NCBI GenBank assembly: GCA_959026725.1
Contig: CAUFMG010000001.1
Location: forward strand, 1-64,000
Direction: 5' to 3'
DNA from: an uncultured Collinsella sp.
GTDB taxonomy: Bacteria; Actinomycetota; Coriobacteriia; Coriobacteriales; Coriobacteriaceae
DNA: 64,000 bases
In this document: piece by piece, positions 38,308 to 46,975 of the stretch
Numbering within the stretch: the stretch's first letter is position 1
Layout of the letters: each line of letters starts with the position of its first letter
The notes under the pieces: model-generated
What the model saw: the letters and a program-made list of their open reading frames with translations, nothing else
Told to the model about the DNA's origin: nothing
Database searches by the model: none
Program-made: the position numbers and the translations under genes

Positions 38308-41178
38308 ATGAGTCGCCGCAACACCGAGCTGCTCTTGCTCATCGCCTCGGCGTTCCCCGTCATCCTGTTGTATGCGATGTACGTCCTCACCGCGGGCGCT
38401 GCCATCTCCTTTGAGACGCTCGCCGTACCGATCGGCCTCTTTGCCGCCTTTGCCGCGGCCCACATTGCCGTGCGCATCTTGGCGCCCGGTGCCGACCCCG
38501 CCATCCTGCCCATTGTCTTTGTGCTTTCGGGCATCGGTATCACGTTCGTGACGCGTCTCGCCCCCGCTCTCGCCATCTCACAGCTCATCATCCTGTTTGT
38601 CTCGGTGGCCCTGATGGTGGGAACGCTTGCACTAGTCAAAAACCTCGACGTGGTCATGCGCTACAAGTACACCTTTGGCATCATCGGCATCATTCTGCTG
38701 ATGCTGCCTATCTTTATCGGCACCACGATCTCGGGCTCCAAGCTGTGGATTCGCATCGCGGGCTTTACCATCCAGCCCGGCGAGTTCGCCAAGGTCTTTA
38801 TCGTCCTGTTCCTGGCCGGCTACCTGGCCGAGAACCGCGAGCTGCTCTCCATCTCCAACCGCAAGATTCTGGGCTTTAAGATCCCTCGCCTGCGACTGCT
38901 GCTGCCGCTGTTTGCCGTGTGGGGTGTGTGCCTGCTCGTCGTCGTCTTCGAACGCGACCTGGGTTCGGCCGTGCTGTTCTACACCATCTTCTTGCTGATG
39001 CTCTACGTTGCCACGGGGCGCTTTTCGTATGTCGTTATCGGCCTTGCGCTCTTAGCTGTTGGAGCCGTGGGCGCCTACAAGTTCCTGTCTCACGTTCAGG
39101 TGCGTTTCCAGGTTTGGCTCGATCCGTTTAAGGACGCCCAGGGCCAGGGCTACCAGATCGTCCAGTCGCTCTTCTCGCTTGCCGATGGCGGTCTGGTCGG
39201 TGTTGGCATCGGCAACGGCATGGCCAACAACATCCCTGTCGTCGAGTCCGACTTTATCTTCTCGGCTATCGGCGAGGAGATGGGCCTTTTGGGCGGCGGC
39301 GCCGTGCTCATCCTGTTTATGCTCTTTGCCGTTCGCGGCCTCACCACGGCTGCCCGCGCTAAATCCGACCTCGCCGCCTTTAGTGCCACAGGCCTTACGG
39401 CCGCCATCAGCTTCCAGGCCTTCTTGATCGTTGGCGGCGTAACCCGCCTGATCCCGCTGACCGGCGTCACCCTGCCCTTTATGAGCCAGGGCGGCTCCTC
39501 TCTGCTGGCGAGCTTTATCATCGTCGCGCTCCTGCTGCGCGCCGGTGACGAGGCGACCGGACGCGAGGCCGAGCTTACCGGCACCGGCACCATGGCCGCC
39601 ATCACCGATGATCAGGTCGCATCTGCCGCCGCCCCGACGGGCACGCGCTTTGCCACCTCGTCTTCCTACGGCAGCGGCAGCCATTCCGTCGGCTCACGCA
39701 TGCGCCGTCGCCTGCTCGACACGCCTGAATCCGGTGTGCTCGGCCGCGTTGCGCTCGCCAACCGTCTAACCCGTGCGGTGCTCGCCTTTACGGCGCTGTT
39801 CGCCATCCTTATCGGCAACCTCACCTATGTCCAGGTCATCAAGGCCAAGGACTATCAGGACATGCCGACCAACAACCACACCATCGCCCGCTCCAAGTAC
39901 ATCCAGCGCGGTTCCATCATCACGTCCGACGGCGTGACGCTGGCCGAGTCGCTGCAGCAGGAGGACGGCACCTACGTACGCTCCTACCCCAACGGTAACC
40001 TGGCAGCGCACGTGGTTGGCTATGTGAGCCAGCAGTATGGCACCACCGCCATCGAGAGCGTCATGAACGACACGCTCACCGGCTCTAAGGATTACTCCAG
40101 CTGGAACAACGCCATCGCGTCGCTCGCGGGCCAGACCCAGCCGGGCAACACCGCCAAGCTCACCATCGACTCGCGCATCCAGACGGCTGCCGAGCAGGCG
40201 CTCAAGGGCTTTAAGGGCGCTGTAGTGGTCATCGACCCGCGTACCGGCGCGGTGCTCGCATGTGCCAGCTCGCCCACCTACGACAACACCAACATCGATG
40301 CCCTGCTGCAGACGGGCGGCGGCGAGGACGGCTCCATGTACAATCGCGCCATGGACGCGCTGTACACGCCGGGCTCAACGTTTAAGGTCGTTACGCTTTC
40401 CGCGGCACTCGAGACCGGTACCGCCAGCCTTACCAGCACCTACCAAGCGCCCGGCTCCATGGACATCGGCAACGCACCGGTCACCAACTATGCCAACGAG
40501 AGCTACGGCACCATCAGCCTGCAGCAGGCCTTTGCCGTGTCCTCCAACGTCGTCTTTGGCCAGGTGGCAAACGAAGTTGGCGCAAACACGCTCGTGCAGT
40601 TTGCCAACGCCTTTGGCTACGGCCAAAAGCTCGGCCAGGACCTGACCTCCGCGGCCTCCATCATGGCCGACCCGTCGCTCATGACCGAGTGGGAGACCGC
40701 CTGGGCCGGCGCCGGCCAGCCTGTCGGCATGGACCACACGCCCGGCCCGCAGACCACCGTCATGCAAAACGCCGTGATTGCCGCCGCCATCGCTAACAGC
40801 GGCGTGGTCATGGACCCGTACTTTGTAGCCCAGGTACTCGCCCCGGACGGAACCGTGGTCAAGACCACGCAGTCCCGCTCGCTTGGTCAGGCCGTCAGCT
40901 CCGCCACGGCCGACCAGGTCAAGCAGGCCATGCTTGCCGTCGTACAGTCCGGCACCGGCACCGATGCCCAAATCCCCGGCGTCAAGGTCGCCGGCAAGAC
41001 CGGCTCGGCCGAGATTGGCGGCACCAACGTCAACTCGATGTTCGTTGGCTTTGCACCTTACGATTCACCCACAGTCGCCATCTCGGTGGCCTTAGAGGAT
41101 TACGACAAGCATGACGTCAAGGCCGCCAAGATCGCCGGCATCGTCCTGACCGCGGCGCTTGCCGCACAGGGAGCGTGA
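38308..41178 (+). CDS. Fused SEDS (FtsW/RodA) glycosyltransferase and class B PBP
   Basis: 956 residues combining two enzymes normally encoded separately. Residues 1 to about 405 form a SEDS polymerase with about ten helices, including the FERDLGSAV loop that carries the family's essential Asp. After a linker and one more membrane helix (about 470-490), a penicillin-binding transpeptidase domain shows PGSTFK (catalytic Ser), SSN and GKTGSAE. One chain can thus polymerise lipid II and crosslink strands. ATG 38308 has GAAAGGGAG 8 nt upstream. Both active sites look intact. Confidence 0.93.
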   Translation: MSRRNTELLLLIASAFPVILLYAMYVLTAGAAISFETLAVPIGLFAAFAAAHIAVRILAPGADPAILPIVFVLSGIGITFVTRLAPALAISQLIILFVSVALMVGTLALVKNLDVVMRYKYTFGIIGIILLMLPIFIGTTISGSKLWIRIAGFTIQPGEFAKVFIVLFLAGYLAENRELLSISNRKILGFKIPRLRLLLPLFAVWGVCLLVVVFERDLGSAVLFYTIFLLMLYVATGRFSYVVIGLALLAVGAVGAYKFLSHVQVRFQVWLDPFKDAQGQGYQIVQSLFSLADGGLVGVGIGNGMANNIPVVESDFIFSAIGEEMGLLGGGAVLILFMLFAVRGLTTAARAKSDLAAFSATGLTAAISFQAFLIVGGVTRLIPLTGVTLPFMSQGGSSLLASFIIVALLLRAGDEATGREAELTGTGTMAAITDDQVASAAAPTGTRFATSSSYGSGSHSVGSRMRRRLLDTPESGVLGRVALANRLTRAVLAFTALFAILIGNLTYVQVIKAKDYQDMPTNNHTIARSKYIQRGSIITSDGVTLAESLQQEDGTYVRSYPNGNLAAHVVGYVSQQYGTTAIESVMNDTLTGSKDYSSWNNAIASLAGQTQPGNTAKLTIDSRIQTAAEQALKGFKGAVVVIDPRTGAVLACASSPTYDNTNIDALLQTGGGEDGSMYNRAMDALYTPGSTFKVVTLSAALETGTASLTSTYQAPGSMDIGNAPVTNYANESYGTISLQQAFAVSSNVVFGQVANEVGANTLVQFANAFGYGQKLGQDLTSAASIMADPSLMTEWETAWAGAGQPVGMDHTPGPQTTVMQNAVIAAAIANSGVVMDPYFVAQVLAPDGTVVKTTQSRSLGQAVSSATADQVKQAMLAVVQSGTGTDAQIPGVKVAGKTGSAEIGGTNVNSMFVGFAPYDSPTVAISVALEDYDKHDVKAAKIAGIVLTAALAAQGA

Positions 41179-41228
41179 TGCCCATGATCGAATCGGACAC
41201 CCGAGGCGCGCCGCGGCCGAAGAGTTAG
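41178..41228 (+). CDS. Possible 16-codon ORF between SEDS-PBP and PknB
   Basis: The ATG overlaps the SEDS-PBP stop (TGATG) and encodes MPMIESDTRGAPRPKS. It has coupling geometry but no recognisable product; it could merely link translation in the 132-nt spacer or be chance. Confidence 0.2.
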   Translation: MPMIESDTRGAPRPKS

Positions 41229-41310
41229 CGGCAACGCGCCACACGGCCCCAGCGGCCACATCGTAGGTACTACACACATCGTTGAGCGAATAGTTATGTT
41301 AGGAGCAGGA

Positions 41311-43272
41311 ATGGAACAGAGGGTCCTCGGGGGAAGATACCTCCTCAAGGATAAGGTGGGAACAGGCGGCATGGCGACCGTCTACCGTGCACAGGACCAG
41401 GTCCTCGACCGCACGGTAGCCGTCAAGATCATGCTGCCGCAGTATGCTGGCGACGCAACCTTCGCCGCACGCTTTAAGCAGGAGGCCCAGGCAGCAGCCG
41501 GTCTCTCCTCACCCTATATCGTGGGCGTCTACGATTGGGGCAAGGACGGCGACACCTATTACATCGTCATGGAGTACCTGCGCGGCACCGACCTTAAGAG
41601 CGGCATCAAGAGCCACGGCGCCCTCGACCCCAAGAAGGTCGCCCAGATCGGCTCGCAGATCAGCTCCGCGCTTTCGGTCGCCCACAAGCACGAGATCATC
41701 CACCGCGACATTAAGCCGCAGAACATCATGGTGCTGCCCGACGGCAACATCAAGGTGATGGACTTTGGCATCGCGCGCGCCAAGAACAGCCACCTCACGC
41801 AAGACAACAACGTGCTGGGAACCGCCCACTACGTCAGCCCCGAGCAGACCCGTGGTCAGGACCTCGGCCCCACCTCGGATATCTACTCGCTGGGCGTCGT
41901 GATGTACGAGTGCGCCACCGGCCGCGTCCCCTTTGACGGTGACGACGCTATCTCGGTCGCACTCAAGCAGGTCAACGAGCTGCCTATTCCGCCGAGCCAG
42001 ATCAACTCCGGTGTCGACGCCGACCTTGAGCGCATCATCCTCAAGTGCATGGAGAAGGACCCGGCAAACCGCTTCCAGACCGCCGACGAGCTGCGTCAGG
42101 TGCTCAACAGCTACCTGTCGGGCCGTGCCGTCAACGTCTCGGAGCCCACGCGCATCATCGGTGCCCCCGGTGAGCTGGGCGCCACCAAGACTCGCGAGCT
42201 TTCCGATCAGACGCGCGCCATGGTGCGTCCCGTCTCGGGCGTGAGCGGCCAAAATACCGCCCGCAGCTCGGTTTCGGGCTCCACCGGCTCCTACGAGGTC
42301 GAAAAGCCCAAATCCAACAAGAACAAGATCATCGCCGCCGTGGTGGCAGCCGTTGCCGTCATCGGCATCGTGGTGGCCTTTGCCACAGGACTCTTTGGCG
42401 GCGAGCAGGTCACCGTGCCCGATGTGCTGGGCAAGGACCAGCAGACTGCCGTCGAGCTGATCAAGGAAGCCGGCCTCGAGGTCGGCACCATCGACCAAAG
42501 CTACAACGACGATGTCGACGAGGGCAAGGTCGCCGAGCAGACGCCCAACGGCAACACCAAGAAGACCAAGGGCACCAAGGTGAACCTGGTAATCTCCAAG
42601 GGCCCCAAGCCCTCCGAAAAGGTTGAGGTTCCCAAACTTGTCGGCCTGACCAAGGACCAAGCAGAAGCCGCACTGGCAAGCGTTGGCCTGAAGGGCAACG
42701 CCTCCGAGGAGGCCAACGAGGCTGATGAGGGCCAGGTCTTTGAGCAGGGCACCGAAGCCGGTAAGGAAGTCGCGAAGGGCACGACCATCTCGTACAAGGT
42801 CTCGAGCGGCCCGGATACCACGTCCGTCCCCGACCTGACCGACATGACCGAGGCCCAGGCGCGCAACGCCCTCGATATGGCAGGCTTTGGTGTCGACGTG
42901 AGCTACCAGGAGAACGACTCGGTTACCGAGGGCACCGTGATCAGCTGGAACCCCAGCGGCAAGCAGAAGCCCGGCGCCACGATTACCGTCGTCATCGCCA
43001 AGAAGTCCGGCAAGGCCACCGTCCCGGGCAACCTGTACGGCAAGAGCATTTCCGCCGCCGTTACCGCGCTCAACAACGCCGGTTTCTATAACATTGGCTT
43101 CTGTGACCAGAACGGCAATCCCGTAAGCGGTAACGAGGATGCAACCGTTACGGGCGTCTCCCCCACTGGCAAGCAGTCCACCGACAGCACGATCACGCTG
43201 ACGGTCGCACTTTCTGGCTCGGGTTCGGGCTCTGGCTCGGGCACGGGTGACGATTCCGGTACGACCAACTAG
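41311..43272 (+). CDS. pknB: PASTA-domain Ser/Thr kinase PknB
   Basis: 653 residues. Kinase at about 9-270: GTGGMATV, Lys39, HRDIKPQN with Asp133, DFG at 151, and GTAHYVSPEQ. One membrane helix lies at about 335-358, and four PASTA repeats follow, the last two ending in a Gly/Ser tail. PASTA domains bind muropeptide or lipid II, so this kinase monitors cell-wall synthesis and should phosphorylate the FHA and wall proteins encoded upstream. AGGAG lies 5 nt before ATG 41311. Terminator follows. Confidence 0.95.
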   Translation: MEQRVLGGRYLLKDKVGTGGMATVYRAQDQVLDRTVAVKIMLPQYAGDATFAARFKQEAQAAAGLSSPYIVGVYDWGKDGDTYYIVMEYLRGTDLKSGIKSHGALDPKKVAQIGSQISSALSVAHKHEIIHRDIKPQNIMVLPDGNIKVMDFGIARAKNSHLTQDNNVLGTAHYVSPEQTRGQDLGPTSDIYSLGVVMYECATGRVPFDGDDAISVALKQVNELPIPPSQINSGVDADLERIILKCMEKDPANRFQTADELRQVLNSYLSGRAVNVSEPTRIIGAPGELGATKTRELSDQTRAMVRPVSGVSGQNTARSSVSGSTGSYEVEKPKSNKNKIIAAVVAAVAVIGIVVAFATGLFGGEQVTVPDVLGKDQQTAVELIKEAGLEVGTIDQSYNDDVDEGKVAEQTPNGNTKKTKGTKVNLVISKGPKPSEKVEVPKLVGLTKDQAEAALASVGLKGNASEEANEADEGQVFEQGTEAGKEVAKGTTISYKVSSGPDTTSVPDLTDMTEAQARNALDMAGFGVDVSYQENDSVTEGTVISWNPSGKQKPGATITVVIAKKSGKATVPGNLYGKSISAAVTALNNAGFYNIGFCDQNGNPVSGNEDATVTGVSPTGKQSTDSTITLTVALSGSGSGSGSGTGDDSGTTN

Positions 43273-43324
43273 TCGCCACCCCACCGCCCATCACGGCTCT
43301 CGCCGCAAACATATTCGCTCACAG

Positions 43325-43364
43325 GCGCCCGCTTGCTCCCCCAGCAAGTGGGCGCTTCGTTTTT
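43325..43364 (+). terminator. Terminator of the cell-wall kinase cluster
   Basis: GCGCCC/GGGCGC plus CTTGC/GCAAG with a G-U pair, followed by TTCGTTTTT. Confidence 0.85.
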
Positions 43365-43384
43365 GACATGGCATGAACCAGAAG

Positions 43385-43415
43385 AGCCCGGCACCGTGGC
43401 GGTGTACCGGGCTCG
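43385..43415 (-). terminator. Hairpin downstream of the tRNA-Arg locus
   Basis: GAGCCCGG/CCGGGCTC with inner CACC/GGTG. On the minus strand this would follow the tRNA before element insertion, so it may be the original tRNA terminator. Confidence 0.45.
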
Positions 43416-43424
43416 ATCAATCTC

Positions 43425-43500
43425 TGGTGCCCCGGGCGGATTCGAAAACTCCCCCCGCGGGGAAATGAGTGACGCGGGTGTCGACGGCCCGAATCCGCCG
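43425..43500. repeat. tRNA-Arg 3'-end fragments in inverted orientation
   Basis: 43425-43447 matches the 3' end of the tRNA-Arg gene (minus orientation, one C deleted). 43475-43500 matches the same T-arm region in the opposite orientation, with TT changed to CC. They lie 52 bp outside the left end of the IME and look like remnants of earlier integration events. Confidence 0.6.
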
Positions 43501-43551
43501 ACAGCTCCCACAAACCAGAAACGGCGCCGCTCTCGCGACGCCGTCATATTC

Positions 43552-43599
43552 CCTGGTGCCCCCGGGCGGATTCGAACCGTCGACACCCGCTTTAGGAGA
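43552..43599. repeat. Left attachment site (48-bp direct repeat)
   Basis: Identical to 57697-57744. It contains the tRNA 3' half (CCA end, T-arm, anticodon arm part) without the 5' half, so it is the displaced original tRNA end rather than a working tRNA. Confidence 0.88.
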
Positions 43600-43722
43600 T
43601 ATGATTTAATGCTACCCCATACCATTCATCAAGCATCATTGAACATCATATAACCGCAGATAAACATAGCAGTTTGTGTCTTCTGCATCCGGTAGCTGCG
43701 CCTACGCTTTTGCAAACATATT

Positions 43723-43767
43723 ACTAACAGCTTTAGCTAAACTGCACTCATTGAATTGTTGAAAACT
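43723..43767. repeat. Candidate left arm-type integrase sites
   Basis: ACTAACAGCT (43723-43732) and TGTTGAAAACT (43757-43767) both recur near the right end (57531-57540 and 57540-57550). Motifs shared by the two ends of an element are typical of integrase arm-binding or excisionase sites. Confidence 0.45.
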
Positions 43768-43790
43768 ATTCAAAGAAACGAAGTGCAAAG

Positions 43791-45038
43791 ATGTCAGAAC
43801 AGCCACTCATTAGCGGAAGAGGCACGTGTTGGAAAGACAAGAGATCACCTAACACCTATCGCTATTATTTTTCCCTTGGGGTCAAGGACCCTAAGACAGG
43901 GCGTTACAAAAGATCCCCAACTTATACGGTTCGTTGCAAGACTAAAACAGAAGCTAAGGCTGCAATGCAGGCCAAGCTGGCTGAAATCAACTCCTCTGGC
44001 ACGATCACTAAAACTAAAAAGCCCACTTTGCTTGCGTCCTACTGCTGGGCCTTTCATGAAAATAGGGACACCGAGCTTGCGCCAACGAGCTATGAAAGAG
44101 AAGCGTACGATTGCAGGCATATCGAAGACCTATTCGGTGCGTTTCAGACAATTGAGGGGCTAACTCCCGATCTAATCGAAGAAACATATGCCGAAGCTCG
44201 TCGTACGGGAAAATACAAACCATCAGAGCTTGTACGAATCAATGCGAAACTGCGTCAGATTCTGTCGAATGCAGTCGCAAAGAGAATAATTGACCGAAAC
44301 CCCTGCGCTACCGTTCATGTTCGCAGACCACGCAACAAAAGAGAATCACTTACAATCGACCAAGTAGCTACCCTATGCACACATCTTCAACACATTGAGC
44401 TCACCGCCGAAGCTGTTGGTACGCTAGTACTAGTGTATACGGGTATGCGAAAAGGCGAGATGCTGGGCCTCGAATGGCGCGATTGGGACCCTGCCAATAA
44501 AACCTTGAAAATTGACAGGCAGTACACCAACGATCATGAACTGAGGGCACCCAAGTCACAAGAAAGCCAACGCAAAATCCCCGTTGGAGAAACCTTGGCC
44601 GAACGTCTTCAATCATGGTCAGCCATACAAAAAGAGCTCCTGGCCTCTCTGGGGCTGTCCCAGACTGGCAGCACTCCCATCATTAGCGATATTGCTGTCG
44701 AGCAAGGGATCCCTACTGTCTGTCACATGAAAAACTACATCTTCAACCATTGGTTTCGCGATTTCGCAGTTAGCTGCAATCTTGGAATCTATGAGCCGAA
44801 CAATTCGACTGGCGGAAAACTATATAAGGGCATCTGCCCGCATCAGCTCAGGCATTGTGTAAGCACTTTTATGCTGGCGAACGGATCGGACGTTAGAAGC
44901 GTGCAAGGTATTCTTGGCCACGCGGACCCCAATATCACGCTCAAAACGTATACAAGCCTCGTTCAACAATCAGAAATAAAAGCAGTTAAAGGCTACGAAG
45001 CCTTCATCAACGCCTATATACAGAGAAGCGAGAAATAG
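43791..45038 (+). CDS. int: Tyrosine recombinase (integrase)
   Basis: 415 residues. N-terminal arm-binding region with lysine-rich TKTEAKAAM, a SAM-like core-binding domain (about 75-175), and a catalytic domain with the Arg of YTGMRKGEML, PHQLRH, LGHADPNITL and Tyr in LKTYTSL. It should integrate and excise the element at tRNA-Arg through the 48-bp repeat, starting 192 bp from that repeat. AT-rich codon use differs from chromosomal neighbours. Confidence 0.94.
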   Translation: MSEQPLISGRGTCWKDKRSPNTYRYYFSLGVKDPKTGRYKRSPTYTVRCKTKTEAKAAMQAKLAEINSSGTITKTKKPTLLASYCWAFHENRDTELAPTSYEREAYDCRHIEDLFGAFQTIEGLTPDLIEETYAEARRTGKYKPSELVRINAKLRQILSNAVAKRIIDRNPCATVHVRRPRNKRESLTIDQVATLCTHLQHIELTAEAVGTLVLVYTGMRKGEMLGLEWRDWDPANKTLKIDRQYTNDHELRAPKSQESQRKIPVGETLAERLQSWSAIQKELLASLGLSQTGSTPIISDIAVEQGIPTVCHMKNYIFNHWFRDFAVSCNLGIYEPNNSTGGKLYKGICPHQLRHCVSTFMLANGSDVRSVQGILGHADPNITLKTYTSLVQQSEIKAVKGYEAFINAYIQRSEK

Positions 45039-45072
45039 CATGTTTTTCATTCATCGTTTATTTCATAATATT

Positions 45073-45093
45073 ACGGTACTATAATACCGTTTC
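45073..45093 (+). terminator. Weak terminator after integrase
   Basis: ACGGTA/TACCGT with a 6-nt loop followed by TTT. Confidence 0.4.
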
Positions 45094-45182
45094 CGCAGGT
45101 AGATGCTTTATTTGATTGACATCTAATGAGTTTTAATACATGCTAAAGCTGTCAGATGGCTACGCATGTAGTCATAGAAACC

Positions 45183-45234
45183 GGCCCCCCAAGTGCTTAT
45201 GAACCTGGTACGTCTTACAAGCACAGGGAGGGCC
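45183..45234 (+). other. Leader hairpin before the excisionase-like gene
   Basis: GGCCCCCC with GGGAGGGCC and GTGCTT with AAGCAC form a long stem ending 7 nt before the ribosome site at 45241. It could act as an attenuator or control ribosome access. A -35-like TTGACA lies at 45116-45121 without a clear -10. Confidence 0.45.
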
Positions 45235-45256
45235 CTCATTGAAAGGATAGCTCATC

Positions 45257-45502
45257 ATGGCTACTCCAAAGATTAGCACTCAGGCGTCCACACCGACTTT
45301 CCCCACTGGTGCCGCTCAGTGCGATCGGTTGCTCCGCGTTAACGATATCCGCGAACTCACTGGCTGGAGCGAAAACACCGCACGCAAGTTTATGCGAGAG
45401 TCCGGCAAGCTCATCCAGATCCATCGCTCTAATTACATGTTTGAAAGCTCGTTCTACGAGCTTTTCAAGCAGCTTGAAGGTCGTACCGCCCACCTTGATT
45501 AG
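45257..45502 (+). CDS. Excisionase-like helix-turn-helix protein
   Basis: 81 residues. The core LLRVNDIRELTGWSENTARKF is a MerR/excisionase-type helix-turn-helix, followed by a short wing and an aromatic C-terminal helix. Size and place after the integrase fit a directionality factor. GAAAGGA lies 9 nt before the ATG. An alternative is a transcription regulator of the element. Confidence 0.7.
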   Translation: MATPKISTQASTPTFPTGAAQCDRLLRVNDIRELTGWSENTARKFMRESGKLIQIHRSNYMFESSFYELFKQLEGRTAHLD

Positions 45503-45511
45503 GTGGTAAAC

Positions 45512-45898
45512 ATGAGCGAGCTTCCGTCGATTTCCGACATATTTAGCGATGATGCTACTGAGCAACGAGAGATTACGGGAAAAATGGATAAGGCTATTTT
45601 TATTTCAGTGCCCGAGTGGGCGTGCTGCGTCACCACCGTTGCCGCCGAGCGTCTCATCCTCGGCCTTGTATGGAAGTTTGGAAAACCTTCCAAAAACAAA
45701 CGGCCCATGGGCTTCTGCGCTAAAAGCAAATGGATTGAGGATCACTACCGCCTGAGTAAGAACACTATATCCCGGGCCTATACCTCTCTGAAGGATAAGG
45801 GGTATATTCAAAAAGTTGGTGATGGCAGCTGGATGCTTAATTACGCCGCAATCTACCGCGCCGCGATTGAAAACGCTTGGGAGCCTCCGAAACTTTAA
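45512..45898 (+). CDS. Winged-helix protein of the mobile element
   Basis: 128 residues with a helix-turn-helix near 70-100 (DHYRLSKNTISRAYTSLKDKGYI), as in GntR-like or replication-initiator winged helices. No effector domain. It starts 9 nt after the excisionase-like stop with AGGTGG upstream, so the two are co-transcribed. Possible roles are control of excision or replication; not decidable from sequence. Confidence 0.65.
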   Translation: MSELPSISDIFSDDATEQREITGKMDKAIFISVPEWACCVTTVAAERLILGLVWKFGKPSKNKRPMGFCAKSKWIEDHYRLSKNTISRAYTSLKDKGYIQKVGDGSWMLNYAAIYRAAIENAWEPPKL

Positions 45899-46349
45899 GC
45901 CCACAAACCGACTATCGAGGTCGTGAGAGTCGGTCACCGTCAGGATGCCCACAAGAACATGCCGCGGATGTAAAATGAAGCAGGGTCGAACCGAAACAGT
46001 TCCCGGACAATTGGCGTCCGGCCAGACACTTCGATTCGACCCTTTCTCATGCCTGTATCTAAAATACTCCCACAATCATTCTCGACATCTTTAACGCCCT
46101 CACCTCCTGCCACCAACACGCCGTAGACGCTATTTACAACGAATCGATATGGCCGCCCGTTCTTTAAGGCACGTGTTACCATGAAAACGTGCGGTATTTC
46201 TCCAACCGAAAACCTGCGTGAACGCATGACTTGAGACGCCTTTTAGAACTCACCGATCGCAGGGCGAACACAAATCAACAGCGGCCGTGCATTGTTCCCA
46301 GCCGTTTGACATGGCGGAGCCATGCCGTTGTTGATTGGAGTGCCACACC
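45899..46349. other. Non-coding stretch with nested hairpin
   Basis: GGGTCGAA (45983-45990) and TTCGACCC (46035-46042) enclose CCGGAC/GTCCGG (46003-46021); TTTCTC follows, so it could end the upstream operon. ACCGACT/AGTCGGT near 45907-45935 is another dyad. No gene with a ribosome site was seen. Confidence 0.45.
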
Positions 46350-46916
46350 ATGGCAGACGAGAGAAAAATCAGGGAGATCTACGGCGTGAAGAGCGTCCTA
46401 GATGAGGCCGCCGAGCGGATCGAGGCGACGTGGCGGGAGAAGCTGCTGCGCGAGACTGCCGACCTCAGGAGCGAGAACGCGCTGCTCAGGGTCCAGCTCG
46501 ACGAATTCAACCGCAAGCTCGGCGAGGCGAGAGACCGGAACGAAAGACTTGAGGCCGACTGCAATGAGAGGGTCGCTTTCATCGAGGAGAAGTTCGAGCT
46601 CGATACCGCGAGCCTCGAGCTCGAGAACAACGAGCTCCACGCCGCGAGCGTCAGATATCTCACCGATGCCAGGGAGCTCGACAGGCAGGTCGTCCAGCTC
46701 CACGCTGAGGCTGAGGCCATGGTCGATGAGATCGAGCGGCTGCGCGGCGAGCGTGACGCCGCACTGAAAGCCCAGGCCGAGCTGAGCGATGCGCTCCTGG
46801 CCCAGCGCGACCTGATGGCCGAGCTCGCCGCCCTCAAGGACCGACTTGCCGCCTCCGAGCAGCGGGCGGCCGTGGCCGAGGCCAAGGTCGAGGTCATGAC
46901 CCAGAGGGGCGAGTAG
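46350..46916 (+). CDS. Coiled-coil protein, unknown
   Basis: 188 residues, almost entirely heptad-rich helix (for example LRSENALLRVQLDEFNRKL) with high Glu/Arg/Ala content. No signal peptide, membrane segment or enzyme motif. Start at 46350; GGAG is about 10 nt upstream. GC-rich codon use like the phosphoesterases that face it across a shared terminator, so the block may have been acquired as a unit. It could be a scaffold or plasmid/phage structural protein. Confidence 0.65.
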   Translation: MADERKIREIYGVKSVLDEAAERIEATWREKLLRETADLRSENALLRVQLDEFNRKLGEARDRNERLEADCNERVAFIEEKFELDTASLELENNELHAASVRYLTDARELDRQVVQLHAEAEAMVDEIERLRGERDAALKAQAELSDALLAQRDLMAELAALKDRLAASEQRAAVAEAKVEVMTQRGE

Positions 46917-46934
46917 GCCGCAGAGCATCTAATT

Positions 46935-46975
46935 TTCTAGAAACCCTCTAGAGCATTTCTAGAGGGTTTCTAGAA
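46935..46975. terminator. Bidirectional terminator with 18-bp perfect arms
   Basis: Arms 46935-46952 and 46958-46975 are exact inverted copies around a 5-nt loop. It separates convergent genes and overlaps the stop codon of the phosphoesterase at 46970. Confidence 0.75.

Noticed and set aside
41509..43284. 591-codon - strand frame opposite PknB
   Set aside because: Antisense shadow of a confident kinase gene; no start signal or domain.
43554..43600. tRNA-Arg-like sequence at the left repeat
   Set aside because: Only the 3' part is present; D-arm and 5' acceptor strand are missing, so it is an attachment-site remnant, not a tRNA gene.
45940..46227. 95-codon - strand reading frame
   Set aside because: No ribosome site, no recognised protein, and it overlaps a well-formed nested hairpin.
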